Counted from the stretch's first letter, positions 24,434-32,978 are shown. The stretch: 38,889 nucleotides of DNA from Myxococcales bacterium (GCA_009692425.1 SHZF01000042.1:1-38889); one strand, 5' to 3'. Notes: generated from the letters alone by a model not told the origin. Program-made: numbers and translations.

Positions 24434-25176
24434 CGCGGCTCCTCGCGGCGCAAGCCCAGTGGATCCGTCTGGCGCACGGCACGAAAGCGGCCCGTCTCGC
24501 GCAAGCTGGTCAACGGTTCCTGTTCCGCATCGTGACCGTCGTGCGCCGCGGCCGCCACGTCGCGATCGATCTGCTCAAGCAGCAGACCCATCGTGAACAC
24601 ACCGGCAAACACGTCGAGCAGCACGCCCGCTTCGACCAGTTCGGGCATCGCATCGAGCAGCAGCAGCCCGAACGCGAACACGCCGTTCTCGATCGTCAGG
24701 AAGCCGAGCACGTGCGAGATCGCCGTGCGACGCGTGACGAGCATCCAGAAGCCGGCGAGCACGCCCGACAGCGCCGCAGGCACGACGAGCCACGATCCGC
24801 CAACCGACGGCGCCCCGTCGCCAGCCAGCGTGCGGGCAAACAACAGTGCTGCCGCCGTGCCCGCCGCGCCGAGCATCAGGGACGCGACGAAGCCGACGTG
24901 GGGGTGCGTCTCGCGCGGCGTCGTGCCGGGCTCCAGGCCTTGATCGAGCATGCGCGGGATCACGATGCCCTTGATGGCCATCGCGCCGACCGACACCGCC
25001 ACGCCGCGCCACGACTGGCCCGGATGCAACGCGAGGGCCGCCACGCCCAGCACGAATCCTTGGACGCCGACGGCCCGGATCGATGCGCGCAGCCGGCTCG
25101 AACCGAGCGTGAAGAAGTTCAGCACGATGACCAGCATCAGCAGCGGCTCGGCGAAGGGGAGGGACGCGTGCGGCAT
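24430..25176 (-). CDS. hyfE: Membrane subunit HyfE (NuoK-like)
   Basis: The protein has 248 residues, the ATG at 25176 lying two bases after the preceding stop. It has about seven helices and carries the family features AIKGIVIPRMLDQ and GFLTIENGVFAFGLLLLDAMPELVEAGVLLDVFAGVFTMGLL (Glu in a helix, as in the NuoK/MrpC proton path). The C-terminal 45 residues are soluble. Homologues in hyf and hyc-like operons form a NuoK-like part of the membrane arm. It stands between hyfC and hyfF, in the same order as in E. coli hyf (where hyfD, absent here, lies before hyfE). Confidence 0.8.
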   Translation of the reverse strand: MPHASLPFAEPLLMLVIVLNFFTLGSSRLRASIRAVGVQGFVLGVAALALHPGQSWRGVAVSVGAMAIKGIVIPRMLDQGLEPGTTPRETHPHVGFVASLMLGAAGTAAALLFARTLAGDGAPSVGGSWLVVPAALSGVLAGFWMLVTRRTAISHVLGFLTIENGVFAFGLLLLDAMPELVEAGVLLDVFAGVFTMGLLLEQIDRDVAAAAHDGHDAEQEPLTSLRETGRFRAVRQTDPLGLRREEPR

Positions 25177-25178
25177 GG

Positions 25179-26183
25179 TCACATCGGCGGCCGGCCCGCC
25201 AGGAGCAGGCCGAATCCGGCGGCAAGGGTGGCAGACACCAGCAGTTTCGGCACGTTCGTCAGGCGCAGGCGCGCCATGGCCGACTCGATGAAGCCGACCA
25301 CCACGGCGACGACGGCGACGCTGGCGACGCTCACGGCGAGGTTGAGGGGCGCGCTGCCAGCATCGAGGGGAAGCGCGACGCGGCCGACGAGCGCGCACCA
25401 GAACGCGAGCTTGACCGCCGCCGCCGCCAGCGCCACCGCCAGCGCCGGGCCGCTGTGATCCAGGATCATGACATCGTGGACCATCGTCAGTTCGAGGTGG
25501 GTGTTGGGGTCATCGAACGGGATGCGACTGTTCTCGGCAAGCAGCACGACGGCCCAGGCACCGGCCACCAGGGCGAGCGGCGCGGCGGCAGCGGGCCATT
25601 GGTCGCGGAGAGGTCCGCCGAGCAGGCCGGCGAGCGAGCGGTGCCCCGTGATCTTCACGAGGATCATGGCGCCCAGCAGAAAGGCGGGTTCGGCCAGCAC
25701 GCCGTACTGCACCTCACGGGCGGCGCCCATGCCCGCGAAGGCGGATCCCGTGTCGAGCGCGGCTGCCGTGGTGAGGAACCGACCGAGCGCCAGCAGGCCG
25801 GCCACAAACACGACGTCGCCGGGGAACGCGAACACGGAGCCGTGATCGGCCAGCGGCACGAACACGACGGCGCCCACGGCGGTGGCGAGCGCGACGACGG
25901 GCCCGGCGAGGAACACGAACGACGTCGTGGTCGACCGCACCATGCCCTTGCGCCACAGCCGCACGAGGTCGAAGTAGCCCTGCAAAAGCGGCGGCCCGCG
26001 CCGCCCGCCGACCACAGCCTTGACGCGCGCGATGATGCCCAGCAGCAGCGGCGCCACAAGCACCAGCAGCACCACATGGAGCAGCGCGGCGCCCGGCGAG
26101 CGCGGGTCCACCCACGGCGGCAGAATGGCCGGCATCGCGCCCGGCGGCGGCATGGGCAGGTGTTCGGGCAAGGGGACAGGCAT
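25179..26183 (-). CDS. hyfC: Membrane subunit HyfC (NuoH-like)
   Basis: The protein has 334 residues from the ATG at 26183. Start choice is uncertain: a TTG at 26219 and ATGs at 26153 and 26135 are also in frame, none with a clear ribosome-binding site, and the N-terminus is a Pro/Leu/Met repeat (MPVPLPEHLPMPPPGAMP). The body is a NuoH/HyfC protein of eight helices: VKAVVGGRRGPPLLQGYFDLVRLWRKG is the family's quinone-side loop signature, and AENSRIPFDDPNTHLELTMVHD carries the conserved acidic residues. It should anchor the soluble subunits to the membrane. Confidence 0.85.
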   Translation of the reverse strand: MPVPLPEHLPMPPPGAMPAILPPWVDPRSPGAALLHVVLLVLVAPLLLGIIARVKAVVGGRRGPPLLQGYFDLVRLWRKGMVRSTTTSFVFLAGPVVALATAVGAVVFVPLADHGSVFAFPGDVVFVAGLLALGRFLTTAAALDTGSAFAGMGAAREVQYGVLAEPAFLLGAMILVKITGHRSLAGLLGGPLRDQWPAAAAPLALVAGAWAVVLLAENSRIPFDDPNTHLELTMVHDVMILDHSGPALAVALAAAAVKLAFWCALVGRVALPLDAGSAPLNLAVSVASVAVVAVVVGFIESAMARLRLTNVPKLLVSATLAAGFGLLLAGRPPM

Positions 26184-26234
26184 GGGGACAAGCAGGCGGA
26201 CAGGCAGGGGGACTGGCAACGACGCTACGGCGAC

Positions 26235-28244
26235 TCAAGGTCTCCACAACAACAGGACGACGAGCAGGACGAGCATGTACAGGAAATACGCTTGCGTGCG
26301 GCCGCTCTGCATCACGCGCACCGCAGCGAGAGCCTGGCCGATCCGCCGCAGTGCGGGCGCCAGCACGCGATCCAGCACGATGTCAGTGACTTGCACAACC
26401 AGCGTTGCGCGCGCTGGGAAGAAGCCTTCGAGCCGCGGTGGACGGTGGTGCGTGGCCAGGGCACGGCCGAACATCTCGACGGTGGCTTGGGAAAAGGAAG
26501 CGGCGGTGTACTGCATGCGCGCGCTCGGGGTCGCGTAGCCGCAGTCCCACGTGTTCGCGTAGGCGACAGGGACTTGGGCAATCCGGCGCCGCAGAACCAG
26601 CGCCACGATGCCGACGAGCACGGCCAGCGCAAGGCAGGCCCCGGCCAGTGCGGGCAGCGGCGCCAGCGTGCGCAACGGACCCGCCGCCGCAACGCCGGCC
26701 CAGTGGGTAAACGCGAGGTCGATCGCGACGGAGAGCGCGGGCGTCGCCAGGCCGAGCCCGATGCACGCCCCAGCCAACACGCCCAGCGGCCAGGCCATCG
26801 GCCCCACCGGATCGTGGGCGTACGCGCCGCTGGCTCCGCGCGGCTGGCCGAGGAATGGGATGCCGTACGCCTTGACGAAGGTGCCGACGCCGAGGGCGCC
26901 CACCAGCGCGAGACCGGCCACGCCGATCGAAGCAGCGACCTGCACGGGATACGCGGGCGCCGTCGACAACAATAAAAGCGACATGAATACGAGCCATTCG
27001 CTGGCGAAACCCGCGAACGGCGGCAGCCCGCTGATCGACAACGCACCGACCAGGAAGGCCAGCGCGGTGCGCGGCATGCGCTGCGACAGGCCACCCAGCG
27101 CGTCGAGGGTCTGCGTCCCCGTCCCCTGCACGGCAGCGCTGGCGGCGAAGAAAAGCAGACCCTTGCCTGCGGCGTGCGTCCAGACGTGGAGCAGCGCGCC
27201 GCCTAGGGCCAGCGCGGCAATGTCGCCGGCACGAAACGAGCGCGCCAGTTCGGCCGTGCCGAGGCCGACCGCGAGGATGCCGACGTTTTTCACGGTGCTG
27301 TACGCGAGCAGGCGCTTGAGGTCGGTCTGGCCCAGCGCCGTGGCGATGCCGAACGTGGCAGCGGCGAGGCCGAGCGCGATCAGCACCGCGCCCCACCACC
27401 ACGACGGCGTGCCGAGCAGCCACGTCACGCGCACGAGACCGTAAAAGCCGACCTTGACGAGCACGCCGGACAGCAGCGCGGACACGTGCCCCGGCGCCTG
27501 CGCGTGGGCGGTCGGCAACCAGAAATGGAGCGGCCACAGCCCGGCCTTCGTGCCAAAACCGACGAGGGCCAGCACGAACAGGACGTTGCGCACGGTGGGG
27601 TCGAGGTCGATGGCGAGATTGGGGTCCAGCGCGAACGAGCCGGTGCTGGCGTGCCAGACGGCGAACAGGGCCAGCAGGGCCAGCGACGACAGGTGGGTGG
27701 CCGCCAGGTAGAGCCACGCCGCCGCGCGCACCTCGGATCGGTGATCTTCGGTGCCGATCAGGAAAAACGCCGACAGGGCCATCGCTTCCCAGCCGACGAG
27801 CAGCACGAAGGCGTCGCGCGCCGCCACCACGGTCAACATGCCGGCGACGAGCGTGCCGAGGAAGAAACGCACGCGCCCGGCAGAGTGCGGATGGCGCACC
27901 GCGGACCAGTAGCGCAGCCCGAACACGGCACTCAGGCCGCCCAGGACGGCGATCGGCACGAGGAACCAGCGCTGCAGCGGATCGGAACCGAAGCGATCGT
28001 CGAGGCCGAGTTCGGTGCGCGGCAGCCACCCCGCCGCCTCGCGAGCCCAGGCGCTGAAACCCTCGAAGGCGCCCAGATCGAGCGCGGTTCCCAGCGCGGC
28101 CAGCGCCACAATGGCACCGCACGCCAGCACGAGCAACGCCGCCGACACACGGCCCGACGAGAAGCCGGGCCCGCGGGACAAGAGGGCGGGCACTCCGCTG
28201 CAGGCCGCCAGAAGGACGGCCAGAGCGAGCAACTCTTGAATCAT
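26235..28244 (-). CDS. hyfB: Proton-pump-type membrane subunit HyfB
   Basis: This 669-residue, 14- to 16-helix protein of the NuoL/HyfB type is the first gene of the operon. Family signs are LLVGWEAMALSAFFLIG (helix Glu), GFGTKAGLWPLHFWLPTAHAQAPGHVSALLSG (Lys and His), GQTDLKRLLAYSTVKNVG, and a soluble C-terminal tail with ANTWDCGY, PSARMQYTAASFSQ and SGRTQAYFLYMLVLLVVLLLW, diagnostic for HyfB/HycC. It would move ions in response to redox-linked changes in the soluble arm. The ATG at 28244 is well separated from the divergent gene at 28430. Confidence 0.9.
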   Translation of the reverse strand: MIQELLALAVLLAACSGVPALLSRGPGFSSGRVSAALLVLACGAIVALAALGTALDLGAFEGFSAWAREAAGWLPRTELGLDDRFGSDPLQRWFLVPIAVLGGLSAVFGLRYWSAVRHPHSAGRVRFFLGTLVAGMLTVVAARDAFVLLVGWEAMALSAFFLIGTEDHRSEVRAAAWLYLAATHLSSLALLALFAVWHASTGSFALDPNLAIDLDPTVRNVLFVLALVGFGTKAGLWPLHFWLPTAHAQAPGHVSALLSGVLVKVGFYGLVRVTWLLGTPSWWWGAVLIALGLAAATFGIATALGQTDLKRLLAYSTVKNVGILAVGLGTAELARSFRAGDIAALALGGALLHVWTHAAGKGLLFFAASAAVQGTGTQTLDALGGLSQRMPRTALAFLVGALSISGLPPFAGFASEWLVFMSLLLLSTAPAYPVQVAASIGVAGLALVGALGVGTFVKAYGIPFLGQPRGASGAYAHDPVGPMAWPLGVLAGACIGLGLATPALSVAIDLAFTHWAGVAAAGPLRTLAPLPALAGACLALAVLVGIVALVLRRRIAQVPVAYANTWDCGYATPSARMQYTAASFSQATVEMFGRALATHHRPPRLEGFFPARATLVVQVTDIVLDRVLAPALRRIGQALAAVRVMQSGRTQAYFLYMLVLLVVLLLWRP

Positions 28245-28293
28245 GACGTTGCGGCAAGGGGCGGCAGGGCCGAAGCTTCCGGCCCGCAGAGCT

Positions 28294-28323
28294 AGAATCG
28301 ACGGCAGGCCGCGACGTTGTCAA
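28294..28323 (-). promoter_or_regulatory. Putative promoter of the Ehr-like operon
   Basis: On the minus strand TTGACA (28323-28318), an 18-base spacer and GATTCT (28299-28294) would start transcription near 28287, about 43 bases before the hyfB ATG. The -35 box is perfect and the -10 box is poor. Confidence 0.4.
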
Positions 28324-28429
28324 GGGCTTGCATGGGGCCGGCGGCCAGTTCAGGGTACGCGGGCGGCGCGCCGAGGTCGAAGTGCTAGGTCGGCGCGCCG
28401 GGCCAACCTCAAGAAGCGGAGTCCGCGCC

Positions 28430-29458
28430 ATGCGCACCGGGCCAACCTGCTGCGTTTACCTGGCCGTAGCAGTATTCGGTTGGCTCGGCGACCCGGCGAC
28501 GGGGCGCACGCAGCCCGCCCACGGCCCGACGGGACCCATGCCCGAACCGATGCGCGACAGCCGGCGCGACGAGGCCGAAACGCTTGCGTTGGCGCCGCTA
28601 CCCGGGCATTTGCTGGTCGAGATCGACTGGCGCGCTGAGACGCGCGGCGACTTCTCCGTGCTCATCGGCAACGCGAAGTACGTCATTCGCGATCCGGCGC
28701 GCCACGCCGAGGCCGCGCTGCAGGTGGCTTTCGCGCGCGCCGCTCGGGCGCCCATGCCGCCGTGGCCGTTGCAGGTGATCGTGCGCTCGTTTGACCTCGC
28801 CAACCTGGGCGACGGTGTGCAAGTGCGCCTGGGACTTTCCGTGCTGGACCGACGCGATGGCTGGGTCCTGTACAAGGGCACGATCGAGTCCACGACCCCG
28901 TTGCCGAAGACTGCGGCTGCGGCGCCGGTTGTGGCAGCCCTCCTGACCCAAGCGCTCGACACGGCCGCAGACGAGAGCATGCGCGCGTTTGCGGGGCGCC
29001 AGCGCCTCCCGCTGGTTGGCGGCAATCGGCGCCCGCCGATGTGGCTCGGTGTCGAGGCCTTGGCACCCGCCGATCTCGCCGGCACACTGCGCCTGCAGAT
29101 GGCGCGCCGGCATGCTGCGGAACTTGCGCTGAACCCGGGCTGGCCGGGGTTGCTAGTGCGGTTCAGTCACGTGTACACGCTGCTGCGGCGTGAAGGCCTG
29201 TCGGCCGACGCCCAATCGGGACTGATTGCGTCACTGCCCCGCCTGTTCGCCAACTGCGCCGCGGGTGCGTGCGACTTGACCGAGCAGTTGTTCGTGGGCG
29301 GCGAGGGCCGCTTCGGACTCGGGTTCTGGCTCGGCGACGACGAACGGCACCTCGTCGGGCTGTCGGCAGGTCTGCGCGTGGGCGTGCGATTGCGCGCAGC
29401 GGGAAGCGGACTCGATGGCACAGGGGTTTTCGCCCTGGCGTATGGCTACGGTTTCTGA
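28430..29458 (+). CDS. Exported protein of unknown function
   Basis: The protein has 342 residues; the ATG at 28430 follows AAGCGGAG by about 8 bases. A signal peptide (CCVYLAVAVFGWLGDPATGRTQ) comes first. Residues of about 55-200 look like a soluble alpha/beta domain (LLVEIDWRAETRGDFSVLIGNAKYVI; LQVIVRSFDLANLGDGVQVRLGLSVLDRRDGWVLYKGTIE), and the last 90 residues have alternating strands ending in ALAYGYGF, an aromatic end as found in outer-membrane proteins. No family is recognised. It lies 39 bases before the serine dehydratase genes on the same strand, but nothing ties their functions. Confidence 0.6.
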   Translation: MRTGPTCCVYLAVAVFGWLGDPATGRTQPAHGPTGPMPEPMRDSRRDEAETLALAPLPGHLLVEIDWRAETRGDFSVLIGNAKYVIRDPARHAEAALQVAFARAARAPMPPWPLQVIVRSFDLANLGDGVQVRLGLSVLDRRDGWVLYKGTIESTTPLPKTAAAAPVVAALLTQALDTAADESMRAFAGRQRLPLVGGNRRPPMWLGVEALAPADLAGTLRLQMARRHAAELALNPGWPGLLVRFSHVYTLLRREGLSADAQSGLIASLPRLFANCAAGACDLTEQLFVGGEGRFGLGFWLGDDERHLVGLSAGLRVGVRLRAAGSGLDGTGVFALAYGYGF

Positions 29459-29497
29459 GCGCGACCGTGTGCTGGCAGGGTCGGGGAGGGGCATCGC

Positions 29498-30163
29498 GTG
29501 GTTTCGTTGCTCGACATCATCGGCCCGGTCATGGTCGGCCCGTCATCGTCGCACACTGCCGGCGCGTGCCGCATCGCGCTGGTCGCCCGCGCGCTTTGCT
29601 GTGGCACGCCGGAGCGCGCCCGCATTGAGCTGCACGGCTCCTTCGCCCGCACCGGCAAGGGGCACGGCACGGACCGCGCACTCGTCGGCGGCCTGTTGGG
29701 GTTTGCTCCCGACGACGCCCGCCTGCGCGCCAGCCTCGAACTCGCCGCAGGGTTGGGCCTGCTGGCGACCATCGAGACCACACGGTTGCGCGGCGCCCAC
29801 CACCCGAATACGGCACGCCTGACCCTGGAACGAGCGGGGCGTTCCGTGCAACTGGTCGGGTCGTCGCTGGGCGGAGGGCGCATCGCCGTGACCGAGATCG
29901 ATGGGTTCGCCCTCGACCTGTCTGGCGCGTACGACACCCTCATCGTCGAAGCGCGCGATGCACCCGGCGTGGTGGCAGCGGTCACGGCGGAACTGGCGGC
30001 GGCCAAGGTTAACGTGGCGGGCATGCGGGTGTCACGCCACCGCAAGGGTGGCGACGCCATCCACGTCTATGAACTGGACGCACCTGCGGACGAAGCGGCG
30101 TTGGCCTCGATTCGCGCGCTGGCGGCCGTCGCCTTCTTGCGCGTGGTTCCGCGGGTGGACTGA
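29498..30163 (+). CDS. sdaAB: L-serine dehydratase, iron-sulfur type, beta subunit
   Basis: The protein has 221 residues and starts at a GTG with GGGGAGG at 29482-29488. The opening VSLLDIIGPVMVGPSSSHTAGACRIA is the beta-subunit signature, and GTDRALVGGLLGF matches the conserved GHGTDxALxxGLxG. Residues 145-215 form an ACT domain (DTLIVEARDAPGVVAAVTAELAAAKVNVAGMRVSR), a likely site for serine sensing. With the alpha subunit it turns L-serine into pyruvate and ammonia. The two-chain form is typical of Firmicutes but also occurs in other phyla. Confidence 0.92.
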   Translation: MVSLLDIIGPVMVGPSSSHTAGACRIALVARALCCGTPERARIELHGSFARTGKGHGTDRALVGGLLGFAPDDARLRASLELAAGLGLLATIETTRLRGAHHPNTARLTLERAGRSVQLVGSSLGGGRIAVTEIDGFALDLSGAYDTLIVEARDAPGVVAAVTAELAAAKVNVAGMRVSRHRKGGDAIHVYELDAPADEAALASIRALAAVAFLRVVPRVD

Positions 30164-30223
30164 GAGCTTTTGAGTCTGCCGATTCTCGGGCTCTGGCGAT
30201 CCAGAACCGCACAGGAGGTCGCC

Positions 30224-31159
30224 TTGTACGATTCTCTCGCCGAAGCCGTGGCCCACGCCGAAGCCGCGCAGTGCTCCCTGGGCGAACTGGCCCTCGAAGC
30301 CGAAACCCGTGACGGACGCCGCACCCGGGCCGAAGTCGAAGAGGCCCTGCTGCGCGCGCTGAACGTGATGCGCGGATCGGTCGCGCGCGGTCTGGTGGGC
30401 GACGTCCGCAGCGTGTCGGGGCTGGTCGGCGGCGATGCGGCCAAGGTCGCCGCGGCAGGCGAGCGGGCCCGCGCAGGGTCAGCCTCGGCAGCACCGCCGA
30501 CGCACGGCCTGCTCGCGGGAACCGTGTTCGGCGACGCCCTGGCGCGGGCCATCGCAGTGCAAGAGATCAATGCGGCCATGGGTGTGATCGTGGCCGCACC
30601 CACCGCAGGTGGCGCCGGCGTGCTGCCCGGCGTGTTGCTCGCGGTGGGTGACCGTGTCGGCGCCGACGACGCACAACTCGTGCGCGGACTCGCTGCGGCG
30701 GGGCTGGTCGGCGCCGTCATCGCCCAGCGCGCATCCCTGTCGGGTGCCGAGGCGGGCTGCCAGGCCGAGACAGGAGCCGCGGCATCGATGGCGGCGGCGG
30801 CAGCGGTCGAAGTGCTCGGCGGCACAGCGCGCCAGCAAGCGACGGCGAGCGCGCTCGCGTTGCAGGGCACGCTCGGTCTCGTGTGCGACCCGCTGGGAGG
30901 TCTGGTCGAGGTCCCGTGCGTCTTTCGCAACGCGACGGGCGCCGCGATCGCGCTCGCGGGCGTCGAGTTGGCGCTCGCCGGCGTCACGTTTGCAATCCCA
31001 GCCGACGAAGTCATCGACGCGATGGGCGAGATCGGGCGCACGATGGACGCCCGCTACCGCGAGACGGCCGGCGGTGGGCTGGCGGCGACGCCGACCGGGC
31101 GGCGGCTCGCTCGCGAGCGGCTGTCGATTGGTATGGGCAAGGGCGGCGGAAACCGCTAG
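30224..31159 (+). CDS. sdaAA: L-serine dehydratase, iron-sulfur type, alpha subunit
   Basis: The protein has 311 residues. I chose the TTG at 30224, five bases after a perfect AGGAGG (30213-30218), over an upstream TTG at 30170 without one. The [4Fe-4S] cluster cysteines are in place: GAEAGCQAETGAA, LGLVCDPLGG and EVPCVFRNA. The segment APTAGGAGVLPGVLLAVGDRVG is the conserved alpha-subunit motif. A small hairpin (TCTGG-CGAT-CCAGA, 30192-30205) precedes the ribosome-binding site. It acts in the cytoplasm with the beta subunit, whose gene ends 60 bases upstream. Confidence 0.92.
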   Translation: MYDSLAEAVAHAEAAQCSLGELALEAETRDGRRTRAEVEEALLRALNVMRGSVARGLVGDVRSVSGLVGGDAAKVAAAGERARAGSASAAPPTHGLLAGTVFGDALARAIAVQEINAAMGVIVAAPTAGGAGVLPGVLLAVGDRVGADDAQLVRGLAAAGLVGAVIAQRASLSGAEAGCQAETGAAASMAAAAAVEVLGGTARQQATASALALQGTLGLVCDPLGGLVEVPCVFRNATGAAIALAGVELALAGVTFAIPADEVIDAMGEIGRTMDARYRETAGGGLAATPTGRRLARERLSIGMGKGGGNR

Positions 31160-31195
31160 CCTGCGGCGGCCCGACTTGGGCAGGAGCCGTGCGTG

Positions 31196-32116
31196 ATGCC
31201 CCCTTCCCGAAACTCCCTGTCGCGAGATGAGATGCCCGCCTCACGCACAGCCCTCGCCGCGCTTGCCGCGCTCGCCGCCCTGGCGGGACTCGTGGGCTGC
31301 GAAGCGAAGCGCGCCAAGGTCGATGGCGACATGCTGGCGTGGTTGCAGTCGCAGCCCGACACGGGCGGCGCCGAAGCAACCCTGACCGCCGCAGCGCCCG
31401 CCGTGGTGACCAGCACGCAGGCCCCGGCAGTTGGCGGTGACGTGGTGACCGCGACCAACGACGTGGTGACCGCGACCAACGACGTGGTGACCGCGACCAA
31501 CGACGTGGTGACCGGCGGCAATGACCTCGCCGTAACCGACGCCGCCGAACTCGACTCCGCCGACGTCACCACCGTGCTCGACGCCGCCGACGCCAGCGCC
31601 CCGCTCGACGCCGCCGTTGCCGCCGCCGACGCGAGTTGTGCGAACTGTCCGGGCGCACCGGCACCGGTCTGGTCTCTTGTCGATTTCCAGCCCAAGTCCG
31701 CGGGGTTCAAGGCGAGCTACGGCCTCTCGAAGTTCGCCGGCAAGGTGACCGTGGTCGCGTTCCTGGCAAGTTGGTGAGGCTTCTGCGTTTCCCAGGCTGG
31801 GAAACTCGACAAGATGCAGAAGGAACTCAAGGCTGCCGGCATCGACGTCCCGTTCGTGGTGGTCAACGTGGTGTCGGGCACCGACAGTCAGGCGAACCTC
31901 ATCGACGTGTGTGACCTGCCGCTGCTGCAAGATACCGACGCGGTCAAGGCGTGGGACGTGCATGGCGCGGCGAAGGACGACGTCGCGATCTACACCGCCC
32001 AAGGCAAGCTCTGGCAGTGGTTCCCGTTCGGCGGGGTGTTCGACACGAACTTCGGTAACGATGCCAACTATTCCGCGTTCAAGGCAAAGGTTGTCGAAGC
32101 GACGCAGGCGAAGTAG
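31196..32116 (+). CDS. Thioredoxin-like lipoprotein with in-frame TGA: probable selenoprotein
   Basis: Read through the TGA at 31775-31777 the protein has 306 residues, with Sec at 194. The ATG at 31196 has AGGAG at 31182-31186; an ATG at 31232 is also possible. A lipobox (LVGC, Cys35) predicts a lipoprotein. A Thr/Asp/Val-rich linker with a DVVTATN repeat follows, then a CxxC (Cys148, Cys151), a beta strand lead-in (PVWSLVDFQPKSAGF; VTVVAFLASW), and U-G-F-C (Sec194, Cys197) at the exact place of the thioredoxin W-C-x-x-C. After the TGA the same frame continues with VSQAGKLDKMQKEL and a complete thioredoxin C-terminal half (FVVVNVVSG; VAIYTAQGKLWQWFPFGG) to a normal TAG. Sequence alone cannot exclude a nonsense change or sequencing error, but the hairpin at 31787-31805 argues for Sec. 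Selenocysteine genes (selA, selB, selC, selD) are not in the window. Confidence 0.85.
31439..31522 (+). repeat. 21-bp tandem repeat encoding DVVTATN
   Basis: Three identical 21-base copies (31439-31501) and a fourth with changes at its end (31502-31522, giving DVVTGGN) lie in the linker between the lipid anchor and the thioredoxin domain. Repeat number could change linker length. Confidence 0.9.
31787..31805 (+). promoter_or_regulatory. Predicted bacterial SECIS hairpin
   Basis: GTTTCCCAGGCTGGGAAAC begins 9 bases after the TGA codon. It forms a perfect 8-bp stem with a GGC apex, or a 7-bp stem with an AGGCU loop. In E. coli fdhF the SECIS apex also lies about 18-22 bases beyond the UGA and contains a G that SelB contacts. 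The coding role of the same bases (VSQAGK) is kept. Confidence 0.75.
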
Positions 32117-32124
32117 CGCCGCGG

Positions 32125-32150
32125 GTGTCGGATTGGCAGATTCGCGACAC
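32125..32150. terminator. Weak hairpin between two convergent genes
   Basis: GTGTCG (32125-32130) and CGACAC (32145-32150) form a 6-bp stem with a 14-base loop in the 51-base gap between the selenoprotein gene and the TauE/SafE gene. No T-run follows, so termination is only a guess. Confidence 0.25.
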
Positions 32151-32167
32151 GTGGCGCGGCCCTGCCG

Positions 32168-32926
32168 TCAGCTTGCGCCATAGCCACGCCAGAACAGCCA
32201 GCCCGTCAAGCCCAGCGCAACCGCGACGATGAAGTTGCGAACCTTGCCCACGTCGACCCGCTGCGCCGTGCGGGCGCCCAGCCAACCGCCCAGCACGCTG
32301 CCGCCAACCATCGCCACCGCCGCCGGCCAATCGACGGCCCCACGCGCGACGAACGTGGCGACGGCGACCCCGTTGATGCAGACGATCTGCAGCGCCTTCA
32401 GCCCGTTCAGCGCGTGCACCGACGGCACGCCGGTCAGGCTGTAGAGCGCGAGCATCACGATGCCCATGCCGCCGCCGAAATAGCCGCCGTAGATGCCCAC
32501 GAGCGCCTGGCCGGCGCCGATCGCAATGCGCACCGACAGCGCAGCCCGTGAGGCGCCGAGCCCGACGCTGGTGGGTGGACGCGCCACCGCACGCGGTCCA
32601 AACGCAAACAGGCCGGTCGCACCGAGCAGCAGCCACGGCATCAACCGCACGAACACGACCTCTGCCGTGCCGAGCAGCAACCACGCCCCCAGCAAGCCGC
32701 CTGCGAGGCTGGGAGCGGCAAGCCACATCCAAGCCCGCACCGCACCGACATGAGGGCGATAGGCGACGAGGCTGCCGATCGCGGCTGGCCACAACACCAC
32801 GGTGCTCGTCGCGTTGGCGGAAATCGGGGCCACGCCCGCGATCAGCAAGGCCGGCAGCACGAAGAACGTCCCACCACCGGCCACGGCATTCAGTGCACCG
32901 CCCACCAGGCCGGCACCGAAAAGCAA
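32168..32926 (-). CDS. TauE/SafE-family membrane permease
   Basis: The protein has 252 residues and about eight helices in two similar halves. LLFGAGLVGGALNAVAGGGTFFVLPALLIAGVAPISANATSTV is the N-terminal signature, and AGQALVGIYGGYFGGGMGIVMLALYSLTG the second-half one. The family exports sulfite, sulfoacetate or other organic anions. The start is unsettled: the annotated TTG at 32926 has no ribosome-binding site, and homologue-like residues (LSPFLIA) continue upstream to a CTG at 32947 before a stop. No neighbour shows which substrate it moves. Confidence 0.85.
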   Translation of the reverse strand: MLFGAGLVGGALNAVAGGGTFFVLPALLIAGVAPISANATSTVVLWPAAIGSLVAYRPHVGAVRAWMWLAAPSLAGGLLGAWLLLGTAEVVFVRLMPWLLLGATGLFAFGPRAVARPPTSVGLGASRAALSVRIAIGAGQALVGIYGGYFGGGMGIVMLALYSLTGVPSVHALNGLKALQIVCINGVAVATFVARGAVDWPAAVAMVGGSVLGGWLGARTAQRVDVGKVRNFIVAVALGLTGWLFWRGYGAS

Positions 32927-32978
32927 CGCGATGAGAAAAGGCGACAGGTTCGGTCAGCACCCAGCAAGAGCCCGCGCG

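Noticed and set aside
31775-31777. TGA read as a simple nonsense mutation making a pseudogene
   Set aside because: The position at the catalytic Cys, the intact downstream half and the SECIS-like hairpin together fit selenocysteine better than decay, though resequencing would settle it.
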